A stretch of 37,562 nucleotides of DNA from Halobacteroidaceae bacterium (GTDB taxonomy: Bacteria; Bacillota; Halanaerobiia; B1SED10-174). Under the pieces are notes generated by a model. It made no database searches and had not been told where the DNA came from. It saw only the letters and a program-made list of their open reading frames with translations. Below are positions 16,020-23,980 of this stretch, piece after piece (position 1 is the first letter of the stretch; each line of letters starts with the position of its first letter). The position numbers and the translations under genes are program-made. The DNA is taken from the NCBI GenBank assembly GCA_003554585.1, contig PWGV01000183.1:72574-110135 (forward strand). The letters are read 5' to 3'.

Positions 16020-17312
16020 ATGGACCTGCAACAAGAATACTCACATCGCCTGATGCAGCCTGAAGAAGCTGTAGATAGGGTTAAGAACAATCAAACCATA
16101 GTAGCGGCCATGGCGGCTTCTGAACCGCCGGTCCTTTTAAAAAGCCTGGCCCAAAAAGCCAGGGAACTGGAGGGTGTTCGAATCTGCACCTGTCTTTTGA
16201 TGCGGGATTATGGATTTATGGATCCCTCCCTCAAAGGACATATTTTGAATGAAAGCTGGTTTTTTGGTCCCTGGGAAAGAAAATATTACACCGAAGGAAT
16301 GGCTACTCACCTTCCCAATAACCTGCACGAGGCGGGCCAGAAAAAAGCAGAAAAGGACCAGATTGATTTTTTCTTGGGAACTGCTGCTCCAATGGATGAA
16401 AACGGTTTCTTTTCCCTTTCTCTTGGAGTAACCTACGAAAAAATCATGGTGGAAAAAGCAGACTTTGTTATCCTGGAGGTAAATGAAAAACTGCCTCGAA
16501 CCATGGGAGATACCCAGGTCCATATCAGCCAGATTGATGGTATTGTGGAGAATAATGCAGACCCGGTCGAATTGCCCCCCGCTGAACCAACTGAGGTTGA
16601 CCTGGCCATAGGAAACCACATTGCTGAACTGGTTGAGGATGGTTCTACAATCCAGCTGGGCATCGGAGGTATTCCCAATGCTATCGCCCGCAACCTCAAA
16701 AACAAAAAAGATCTCGGAATCCATACCGAGATGTTTACCGATGGAATGGTTGACCTTTTTGAAGCTGGAGCCATAACGGGGCAGAAAAAAACTATCTGGC
16801 AGGGGAAAATGGTGGGAACTTTTGCCCTGGGAACCAATCGGCTCTACCGTTTTATCGACCAGAATCCCGGGATAGAATTCCAGCAGGGCAATATTACCAA
16901 TGATCCCTACGTAATTGGGAAAAACCACAAAATGGTCAGCATCAATACCGCGCTACAGGTGGATCTTTGCGGCCAGGTAGTTTCGGAATGGCTTGGGGGA
17001 CGCCAGTTCAGCGGAACGGGCGGCCAGGCAGATACCCACAGGGGTGCCCAACGTTCGCCCGGGGGCAAGGGAATAATTGCCCTGCGGAGCACCGCCAAAA
17101 AGGGAACGATTTCAACCATCCAACCCCAGCTGCCTGCGGGAGCTCAGGTTACCCTGGGTCGGCAGGAAATAGACCTGGTGGTTTCAGAATACGGGGTTGC
17201 TTCTCTCAAGGGAATGAGTGTAAGAGAGAGGGTCCGGCGGCTGATTGCCATTGCCCACCCTGAATTCCGGGAGGACCTGAAAAAAGAAGCTGAAAGGCTG
17301 GAGATCTGGTAA
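16020..17312 (+). CDS. Acetyl-CoA hydrolase/4-hydroxybutyrate CoA-transferase family protein
   Basis: A 430-residue family I CoA-transferase similar in length and motifs to 4-hydroxybutyrate and butyryl-CoA:acetate CoA-transferases. GIGGIPNAIARNL is followed by HTEMFTDG, where Glu237 is the expected residue that forms the glutamyl-CoA intermediate. The C-terminus shows the typical VVSEYGVASLKGMSVRERVRRLIAIAHP. It should move CoA between acetyl-CoA (or another donor) and an imported carboxylic acid, activating it without ATP. It ends the operon that starts at 7410. The exact acid is unknown. ATG follows GGAAGGAGG. Confidence 0.88.
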   Translation: MDLQQEYSHRLMQPEEAVDRVKNNQTIVAAMAASEPPVLLKSLAQKARELEGVRICTCLLMRDYGFMDPSLKGHILNESWFFGPWERKYYTEGMATHLPNNLHEAGQKKAEKDQIDFFLGTAAPMDENGFFSLSLGVTYEKIMVEKADFVILEVNEKLPRTMGDTQVHISQIDGIVENNADPVELPPAEPTEVDLAIGNHIAELVEDGSTIQLGIGGIPNAIARNLKNKKDLGIHTEMFTDGMVDLFEAGAITGQKKTIWQGKMVGTFALGTNRLYRFIDQNPGIEFQQGNITNDPYVIGKNHKMVSINTALQVDLCGQVVSEWLGGRQFSGTGGQADTHRGAQRSPGGKGIIALRSTAKKGTISTIQPQLPAGAQVTLGRQEIDLVVSEYGVASLKGMSVRERVRRLIAIAHPEFREDLKKEAERLEIW

Positions 17313-17375
17313 CCGGTAGTGGAGTAAAAAGGAAAAAAAGGGAAACGGGTCGAATTATGACTTGAGGGGGTTTAT

Positions 17376-20300
17376 ATGGGCCGCAACCGAATTTTAAAAA
17401 CCAAGCTCCAGCTTCCCCGGCTCCGCTCATCGGTATTTCCCCGGCGGGGAATAATGGAAAGCCTTGAGCAAATAACCGATTATCCTCTGGCTCTGATCCA
17501 GGCTGGTCCTGGATACGGCAAAACTACGTTGCTGGCTGAATTTTGCAGAATAAGTAATTTTAAATGCCTTTGGTACCGTCTTGATGGTGATGATAACGAC
17601 CCGGAAATTTTTACCCCGCACCTGGAGTATCTCTTCGGAGAAAATCTGGAGGGAATGGTTGCAAACAGGGAAGGAAACCCGGGGGAGAAGATAGATGGTC
17701 TTGTAAATGATCTTTTTGAAACCCTTGAACAGCATACGCTTCTCGTTTTAGATAATTACCAGGAGATAAGGGAAAATAGTCCTGTCCAGGAAATGGTTGC
17801 TCGCCTGGTGGAAATCAGTCCACACCGGCTGCATCTTGTTTTGATTACCCGGATAATACCCCCTTTCTCCCGTCTTGTAAACTGGCGGGCCAAGGGAGAT
17901 ATTCTGGAAATAAGGAGAGAGGCTCTGGCCCTATCCCGGGAGGAAACCCGGGAGTATTTCTCCCGCCAGCACGATTTTAAGCTGGAAGGACAGGAGTTAA
18001 AAAAACTTTGGGAATATACCCGGGGCTGGATTATGGCTCTGGAACTTTTTTGGCCCATTCTGAAACAGGAAAACGGGGTAGAAGAAATGATGAAAAACCC
18101 CGGGGAAAACCTGCCTCAGTTATGGGCTTTTCTGGAAAATGAATTATTCCAGGCCCAGGAAGCCGATCTGCAGGGTTTTTTATTGAATATCTCAATTTTA
18201 CAGGTCCTGGAAGAATCCGCCTGTAATTTTTTAACCGGGAGGGAAGATAGCCGGGTGTTACTCGGAAAGTTAGTGGAAAGAGGGTTAATGACCCGGGAGA
18301 TAGAAGGCCGCAGTTATGCCTACCACCCCCTCTGGCAGAAATTTTTACAGGGGAAACTGCAGGAGAAAAACATGGGTTGGGCAGACTTACACCTGCAGAT
18401 GGCCAGGTTTTTCCAGGACCGGGGTTCTCTTGAAGCCGCTATTTACCACTTTCTGCAGGCTGGAGATCAGACTGACGCTGCCCAGCTAATGGCCCAGAAC
18501 ATCCAAGCTCTGGAAAAAAATATTCCCCAGCAGGAATTGCGGTTGTGGATGGCTCAAATTTCCGATCCAGTTTTTGATGCATTTCCCCGCCTGCTTTTTT
18601 ACCGGGGAGATCTTGCCCGCTATTCCTCAGACTATGGGCATGCTCTGCAGCACTACCATAAGGCCCGGGATATTTTCCAGAGGAGAGGAGATCAGGAAGG
18701 ACTCCTGCAGGCCTATCAAAAACTGGCCATGGTTTACCTAGATACAGTTGAGCCCGCCCAGGCCGAGGATTTTTTGCGCCGGGGCCTCGCCCTGCAGGAG
18801 GAAGCTGAAAGGAGCGGGGAAACTCACCTGCTGGAACTCCTCGCCGAAAACAGAGCCAATCGGGGTGACGCCAGGGGGGCGCGCCGTCTTTTGCAGGCCT
18901 CGCAAAAATTGGGCGAAGAAGCTGCCTCCCCACAGCTGGAACTACACCTGGAATCAAGGCTCCTGCTGCGAACCGGGCGCTTACACCAGGCCCGCCAGAT
19001 GCTGGAGAAAGTGGTAGAAGAAGGAACCATGGGTCCGGGTCGGATCCCCCGGACCCATCGGGAAAGTCCCATGGTTCTATCCCTGCTTTCTATTTTTGCA
19101 GGGGATTACCGTAACGCAATTTACTGGGCCCAGGAGGGTCTGGAATTGGCCAGGGTCCTTGAATCTCCCTTCACTGAAGCTGTGGGTTATATGCGGTTGG
19201 GTCACGCTTACCAGCTAAAAAACCCGGAAAGCCCGACAAACGCGGTTGAAAATTACCAGAAGGCCTTAAAATTAATGGATCAGGTTGGGGTCCAGAGGGG
19301 AAGAGTAGAAGGTTTATGGGGTCTTACCACCGCCTATGGCCAGCTGGGAAAACTTCACGAAGCCCAGCGGTATGGAGAAGAATGCATAACTTTGGCCCTA
19401 CAGGCCGGAGATGAATGGATGGCCAATCAGGGACGACTTGCCCTGGGAATTTCTCTGGTCCAGGGCGGACGGATTAATGAAGGAAGGGAAAAGCTTTTAA
19501 TTGCCCTGGAAAATTTCGGTTCCCTTAATGATTATTTCGGGAAAACCCTGGCGGCCCTCTGGGTTGCCCTCGTGGAATTCGAGGCGGGCCTTCCAGCCTG
19601 TTCGGATCGTTTCCTGGAGGGTTTGAATCTGGCCTGGGAAGAAAATTATGGATTTTTGTTTAAAAAATCCAGCCTGCTTGGAATTCGGGACACCCGGCGT
19701 TTAATGCCCCTTTTGGTCGAGGTAAAAGAAAAGCTTGATCCAGAAATAAAGGACTGGATCCAGGACCAATCCGGAATAAAAAGGTGGGATTATCATCCTG
19801 GTTTTACCCTCAGGATAAAGGCTCTTGGGCCAATGCGTCTCTGGCGGGGTAGAGAAGAAATAACCGATGGGCACTGGAAAAGAGAGAAGGCCAAAGAGCT
19901 TTTCCAGTTGTTCATTGTTTTTCGGGATGAACTTCTGCCCAAAGAAAGAATTTTTGAATTTTTATGGCCCCATCAAGACCTGGAAACGGCAGGGCGGGAT
20001 TTTAAGGTGGCGTTAAATGCCCTGAACTCTGTTCTTGAACCAGACCGCAAGGCTAGGATTACACCTTATTTCATAAAAAGAACAGGGCAGGCCTATGGTC
20101 TTGAACCCGATGCCTCCTGGGAACTTGATGTTGAACTGTTTGAAGCCAAATTTAAAGAAGGTCTCGCCGCTGATAATCCCGAATTACTTGCCGAAGCCAT
20201 TGAGCTTTACCGGGGAGACTTTTTATCTTTTTCCCTTTATTTTGACTGGATTAGAGAACCAAGGGAGCGGTTGCGCCGGCTCTATTTCCAGGGTTGTGAG

Positions 20301-20615
20301 AGGCTTGCCCGATATTTACTGGCCAATGGGCGTTCCGAGCAGGCGCTGGAAATCAGTGAAAAAATGCTGGGGAGGGACCGTTGCTGGGAGACTGCATATC
20401 AGCTGGCCATGGAAGCCTACTTACAGATGGGAGACCGCTATCTGGCCCAGCGAATGTACCTGGACTGTGTCAGGGCCCTGCAGGAAGAACTGGCCGTTGA
20501 ACCCCTACCCGCAACCCGGGATTATATTAAGAAGGTTTTTACCCCTGAAGAAATGGCCCGCCTGGAAAAAGAGCTGGCCCGAGAAGGAGGTTTGAACCAG
20601 GATGGCAAAGATTAA
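17376..20615 (+). CDS. Large STAND ATPase/TPR/BTAD transcriptional activator (MalT-like architecture)
   Basis: A 1079-residue regulator. The N-terminal P-loop ATPase has Walker A AGPGYGKTT (43-51) and Walker B TLLVLDN (121-127), as in MalT-type STAND proteins. A long middle part consists of helical TPR-like repeats. From about residue 808 an OmpR-type winged helix (GPMRLWRGREEI, then KERIFEFLWPHQD) is followed by a BTAD domain (ELYRGDFLSF and onward). DNA binding is therefore C-terminal and SARP-like rather than the LuxR helix-turn-helix of MalT. Such proteins usually sense a ligand through the repeats and switch with ATP. It follows the transport/KAS III operon on the same strand and is the obvious candidate to control it. 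Its last 14 bases overlap the next gene. Confidence 0.85.
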   Translation: MGRNRILKTKLQLPRLRSSVFPRRGIMESLEQITDYPLALIQAGPGYGKTTLLAEFCRISNFKCLWYRLDGDDNDPEIFTPHLEYLFGENLEGMVANREGNPGEKIDGLVNDLFETLEQHTLLVLDNYQEIRENSPVQEMVARLVEISPHRLHLVLITRIIPPFSRLVNWRAKGDILEIRREALALSREETREYFSRQHDFKLEGQELKKLWEYTRGWIMALELFWPILKQENGVEEMMKNPGENLPQLWAFLENELFQAQEADLQGFLLNISILQVLEESACNFLTGREDSRVLLGKLVERGLMTREIEGRSYAYHPLWQKFLQGKLQEKNMGWADLHLQMARFFQDRGSLEAAIYHFLQAGDQTDAAQLMAQNIQALEKNIPQQELRLWMAQISDPVFDAFPRLLFYRGDLARYSSDYGHALQHYHKARDIFQRRGDQEGLLQAYQKLAMVYLDTVEPAQAEDFLRRGLALQEEAERSGETHLLELLAENRANRGDARGARRLLQASQKLGEEAASPQLELHLESRLLLRTGRLHQARQMLEKVVEEGTMGPGRIPRTHRESPMVLSLLSIFAGDYRNAIYWAQEGLELARVLESPFTEAVGYMRLGHAYQLKNPESPTNAVENYQKALKLMDQVGVQRGRVEGLWGLTTAYGQLGKLHEAQRYGEECITLALQAGDEWMANQGRLALGISLVQGGRINEGREKLLIALENFGSLNDYFGKTLAALWVALVEFEAGLPACSDRFLEGLNLAWEENYGFLFKKSSLLGIRDTRRLMPLLVEVKEKLDPEIKDWIQDQSGIKRWDYHPGFTLRIKALGPMRLWRGREEITDGHWKREKAKELFQLFIVFRDELLPKERIFEFLWPHQDLETAGRDFKVALNALNSVLEPDRKARITPYFIKRTGQAYGLEPDASWELDVELFEAKFKEGLAADNPELLAEAIELYRGDFLSFSLYFDWIREPRERLRRLYFQGCERLARYLLANGRSEQALEISEKMLGRDRCWETAYQLAMEAYLQMGDRYLAQRMYLDCVRALQEELAVEPLPATRDYIKKVFTPEEMARLEKELAREGGLNQDGKD

Positions 20616-21408
20616 AACGGAAAATCTTGAAATCGGTTACGAAAAAACAGGAAACGGACCAGCGGTTATTTTAATTTCAGGTCTGGGCTACGGGCGCTGG
20701 CTCTGGGATAAACAGCTGGAAAGTTTGGAACCGTACTTCACCCTTTATGCCCTGGATAACCGGGGGGTGGGGGAAAGCGATGCTCCACAACCTCCTTACT
20801 CTATTTCTGATATGGCCCGGGATGTTAGGGATTTCATGCGGGCCATGGATATTAAGGAGGCCCACATTGTGGGGACCTCCCTGGGGGGATTTATTGCCCA
20901 GGTTTTTGCCCTGGAATACCCCAAGTTGGCCGGCCGGGTTGTCCTGGCAAGCACAACCGGTGGTGGAGGCGGTGGTACGCATCCTTCCTCCCTGACCATG
21001 TTCCGGTTGTCCCTGGCCGGGATGAAAAAGGATCCGGAAAAAAGGGCTCGAGGTCGCCTTAGATTAACTCTGGCCCCGGTCTTCTGGAAGAAAAAACCCC
21101 GAGAAGTTGAAAGGCTTTTACAGCGGTTTTTACAGCAGCCTGCTGCAGCTCACGGTGTGAAAGCCCAGATGGAAGCCGGGCAGAATTACTGGAAAAGAGA
21201 TCACCGCTGGACCTCCCTGCACCGGATGCGGTCAGATACCCTTGTTATTACAGGGAAAAAAGATCGAATAGTTCCCCCGGTAAACAGCGAAAAACTGGCC
21301 CATGAAATTCCCCGGGCTCACCTGGAGAAAATGGAAAATACGGGGCACCTCGTAATGTGGGAAAAACCAGAACAGTTTAATGATCTTTTATATTCATTCT
21401 TAAAATAA
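20602..21408 (+). CDS. Alpha/beta hydrolase (second copy in the cluster)
   Basis: A 268-residue cytoplasmic alpha/beta hydrolase with nucleophile elbow GTSLGG, acid in ITGKKDRIVPP and catalytic His in ENTGHLVMWE. An unusual run of six glycines (TTGGGGGGTH) follows the second core strand. It differs clearly from the hydrolase at 13162. The ATG lies inside the end of the regulator gene, so the two are translationally coupled. The enzyme may process the inducing ligand or act in the same pathway. Its substrate cannot be named. Confidence 0.85.
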   Translation: MAKIKTENLEIGYEKTGNGPAVILISGLGYGRWLWDKQLESLEPYFTLYALDNRGVGESDAPQPPYSISDMARDVRDFMRAMDIKEAHIVGTSLGGFIAQVFALEYPKLAGRVVLASTTGGGGGGTHPSSLTMFRLSLAGMKKDPEKRARGRLRLTLAPVFWKKKPREVERLLQRFLQQPAAAHGVKAQMEAGQNYWKRDHRWTSLHRMRSDTLVITGKKDRIVPPVNSEKLAHEIPRAHLEKMENTGHLVMWEKPEQFNDLLYSFLK

Positions 21409-21436
21409 AAAAAGGTGGGCCCGGCCCACCTTTTTT
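21407..21436. terminator. Bidirectional terminator between convergent genes
   Basis: GGTGGGC (21414-21420), loop CCG, GCCCACC (21424-21430), flanked by an A run on the left and TTTTTT on the right. It serves the hydrolase on the plus strand and the MATE gene on the minus strand. Confidence 0.9.
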
Positions 21437-21447
21437 GTTTATTAAAA

Positions 21448-22815
21448 CTAAACTTCGACTTCTTTCCACTTACCCTGCTGAAAACGCCAGGCCACGTAGG
21501 CGCCGCGCATTGTCCAGTCAACAACCATGGCCAGCCAGGCTCCGGCAAGGCCCATATCGAGAATAATTACGAAAAGGTATGCTGAGCCCAGGCGACCAAA
21601 CCAGGTTGCAAAGACCGTGGCGTAAAAAACGGGTTTGGTGTCGCCGGCCCCCCGCAATCCCCAGGCGAAGATGAAATGGGTGGCCATGGGTATCTGGGAA
21701 AAGGCCACGATTTTCAGGGCTACTCTTCCCATTTCGATTATATCGGGGTCATCGGTGAAAAGCCGCATGAAACCCTCGGAGAAAAAGAAAAATAAAATTC
21801 CCATTACACCCATTGTACTGATGGCCATTAACCAGGCCGTATTTCCGCTTTTGTGGGCGCGGTCGGGGTGCTTGGCCCCCAGGTTTTGCCCCACAAGGGC
21901 TGTTGTTGCAACGGCAAACCCGAAGCCGGGCATGTAGGAAAGGGATTCTGTTTTTAAAGCAATTTGATGGGCCGCCAGGGCTACAGTTCCCAGGGAAGCC
22001 ACTATCCGCAGATAATAAATCTGGGCAATTCTCTGGATTAACTGTTCCGCGGATGCAGGAAGCCCAACCTTGGCAATTCGCTTGATCATTTCCAGGTCCA
22101 GGTGGAAGAAATTTTTCCAGCCCACCCATAAATAGGGGTGGCGTTTGGTAAGTAAGTAGAGCATGGCCATCGCTCCCCCGCCCCGGGCTAGGCTTGTGGC
22201 CAGGGCGGCTCCATAAACTCCCATTTCGGGGAAGCCAAAATTGCCAAAAATAAAGAGGTAGTTTCCGATTATGTTGGAAATATTGACCAGGATGTTAACC
22301 ATCATTGGAGTTTTGGTGTCTCCGACCCCCCGGAGGGCAGCAGTTACAACCATTCGCAGGAGCATCAGGATAAAGCCTGGAACCAAAATCCGCAAATAAA
22401 CAGTACCAGTGGCCACAACTTCTGGTTCGGCTCCCATGAAGGTTATTATCTGCGGAGCGAAGGCAAAAAAAGAAACTCCCAGAAGGAGCATTACTCCAAA
22501 GGCCATAAATAAGGATTGGTGAAGAGTACGTCCAGCCTGGCCCTCTTCTTTGGCCCCGGTAAAGCGGGCTACGAGAGCCGTGGTTCCGACATTAAGGGCG
22601 TTAAAAAGCCGGATGGAATACTGCAGGGGCATCATGCTAATACCCACCGAAGCAACTGCCACTGCACCCAGACGCCCAACCATCATCATGTCGACAATTT
22701 GAGTCAGGGTGGTGCTTGACATTTCGGCAATTACCGGCCAGGCCATGGAAATTATTCGACCTGGAATGGAATCGGGTGGAATTATTTTTCGCAGGAAGGA
22801 TTTGATTGCATGCAC
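21448..22815 (-). CDS. MATE-family multidrug/metabolite exporter
   Basis: About 455 residues with twelve hydrophobic segments in two homologous halves. Family motifs include MAWPVIAEMSSTTLTQIVDMMMVGRLG in the first helices and the repeated GVGDTKTPM and GAGDTKPVF in loops of the two halves. It exports cationic or organic compounds by Na+ or H+ antiport across the cytoplasmic membrane. The start is probably the GTG at 22815, eight bases after GGGGG; an in-frame TTG at 22830 lies within that G-rich site. It is a single gene with its own promoter region and shows no link to the neighbouring operon apart from the shared terminator. Confidence 0.88.
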   Translation of the reverse strand: MHAIKSFLRKIIPPDSIPGRIISMAWPVIAEMSSTTLTQIVDMMMVGRLGAVAVASVGISMMPLQYSIRLFNALNVGTTALVARFTGAKEEGQAGRTLHQSLFMAFGVMLLLGVSFFAFAPQIITFMGAEPEVVATGTVYLRILVPGFILMLLRMVVTAALRGVGDTKTPMMVNILVNISNIIGNYLFIFGNFGFPEMGVYGAALATSLARGGGAMAMLYLLTKRHPYLWVGWKNFFHLDLEMIKRIAKVGLPASAEQLIQRIAQIYYLRIVASLGTVALAAHQIALKTESLSYMPGFGFAVATTALVGQNLGAKHPDRAHKSGNTAWLMAISTMGVMGILFFFFSEGFMRLFTDDPDIIEMGRVALKIVAFSQIPMATHFIFAWGLRGAGDTKPVFYATVFATWFGRLGSAYLFVIILDMGLAGAWLAMVVDWTMRGAYVAWRFQQGKWKEVEV

Positions 22816-23111
22816 GAGTATAGCCCCCAAATTTTACAAATAATAGAGATTATCATTCTATAAAAAAAACTCCTTTCCTGCTAAAAAATTTACTGAATTT
22901 TTGGGGGAGACAAGGTAAAGGGGAGGAAATAAAATTTTTCCTTTTTTTAAGAAGGAATTACAGAACTAAAAAAGAAACATTAACGGAGGTATTAAAACCA
23001 ATGAATTTGTGTTCTTTTTAGAGGCGAATTTCTATAAAATCCAGGTGTTAATATTTTTTCCTGCAAACCTGGAAAAGACTTCAAATTTTTTGGACAAGGG
23101 GGTTGGCTGCA
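22816..23111. other. AT-rich divergent intergenic region
   Basis: No gene is visible. It should contain the promoters of the MATE gene (minus) and the small membrane protein/YaaR pair (plus). A short inverted repeat ATAAT-AGAG-ATTAT (22840-22853) lies close to the MATE start and could be an operator. No confident -35/-10 pair was found. Confidence 0.4.
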
Positions 23112-23270
23112 TTGGTTATAGACACTTTGGTTAATTCTGCAGTTTATATTTTTGTTGTATTGGTTCCACTGGTGATTTTAGGCTTTATTTTGCGAGCGGT
23201 TATTATCCGTTTATCCAAGAGAAAAAAAGATAAAATTGTCAAAGAACGGCTGCGGGAAATAGAAGAGTAA
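23112..23270 (+). CDS. Small membrane protein (52 residues) of unknown function
   Basis: An open frame starting at TTG (23112), nine bases behind GGGGG, and ending one base before the YaaR gene. It encodes a single strong transmembrane helix (SAVYIFVVLVPLVILGFILRAVII) followed by a highly charged cytoplasmic tail (RLSKRKKDKIVKERLREIEE). An alternative TTG at 23103 would add three residues. The sharp hydrophobic/charged layout and tight spacing to a real gene argue that it is translated. I do not recognise a family. Confidence 0.65.
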   Translation: MVIDTLVNSAVYIFVVLVPLVILGFILRAVIIRLSKRKKDKIVKERLREIEE

Positions 23271-23271
23271 A

Positions 23272-23715
23272 ATGCGCATCCGCGGTTCTAAAGATAAGCA
23301 GAGCTTAAATTCTCCCCGGAGCACCCGGCGGACAGAAAAAACAGCAGACAAAAATTTTTCCGGTTTGCTCGGGGAAAATGAAGAAAACCTGCAACTTGAC
23401 GAGATGAACCGGATACTCCAGGATATTGACCGGCAGGGAGAAGCCCTGAAAAAAAGCGGGCGAATGACTGACCTCAAGGCTTATAAAAAAGAAGTCCGCC
23501 GCTTTCTCCGCGTTGCCCATAAAGGGGGGCTTCGAACCAGGCAGATTTCCAGTATGGGACCTGATGGTACCATGAAACAATATACTGTAATTGAAAAAGT
23601 AGATCAGGCCCTTGCCGAATTAACGGAAGCCTTTTTAAATAAGGAAAGCAGAAAACTTGATTTAGTGGGGAAGATTGAAGAGATCCGGGGACTTTTGGTC
23701 GATGTTTTTGCCTAA
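23272..23715 (+). CDS. YaaR family protein (DUF327)
   Basis: A 147-residue soluble, mostly helical protein matching the YaaR/DUF327 family of Bacillota: charged N-terminus, SGLLGENEENLQLDEMNRILQDIDRQGEAL, then SGRMTDLKAYKKEVRRFLRVAHKGG and a helical end. Its molecular function is not known. The ATG is one base after the stop of the small membrane protein, so the two are co-transcribed. Confidence 0.85.
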   Translation: MRIRGSKDKQSLNSPRSTRRTEKTADKNFSGLLGENEENLQLDEMNRILQDIDRQGEALKKSGRMTDLKAYKKEVRRFLRVAHKGGLRTRQISSMGPDGTMKQYTVIEKVDQALAELTEAFLNKESRKLDLVGKIEEIRGLLVDVFA

Positions 23716-23736
23716 AGGCGGTTTTTATCTCCGAAT

Positions 23737-23779
23737 ACTCCTCGCCTGCATTTGTTTTGGCAGGGAGCGGGGAGTTTTT
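23737..23779 (+). terminator. Intrinsic terminator after YaaR
   Basis: ACTCCTCGC (23737-23745) pairs with GCGGGGAGT (23767-23775, one G-T pair), with inner CTGC/GCAG and a three-base bulge, ending in TTTTT. The following stretch to 23980 holds no gene and presumably the amidase promoter, which I could not place. Confidence 0.75.
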
Positions 23780-23980
23780 GCTATTCGAAAGGGCCTTTTT
23801 GGGAATGGTTTTTCCAGCAATAGCCTTAATAAGGGAAAATATGGTTTTTAACCCCTGTTTTCACCCGTTTTTTTAGAAAAAAGATTAAAAAATCGCCGAA
23901 AATAGAAGGTTTTTTGTCTTCCTTACAGGAAAATCAAAATATGGGTAGAATTACTGTGTTGAAAGGATGGGTGAGGACAT

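Noticed and set aside
16137-16928. 263-codon minus-strand frame
   Set aside because: It lies entirely inside the CoA-transferase gene, whose motifs are intact; the antisense product has no family features or ribosome binding site.
22839-22857. Possible Fur box upstream of the MATE gene
   Set aside because: The inverted repeat ATAAT-AGAG-ATTAT shares only part of the Fur consensus and has the wrong centre spacing; no iron-related gene is nearby.
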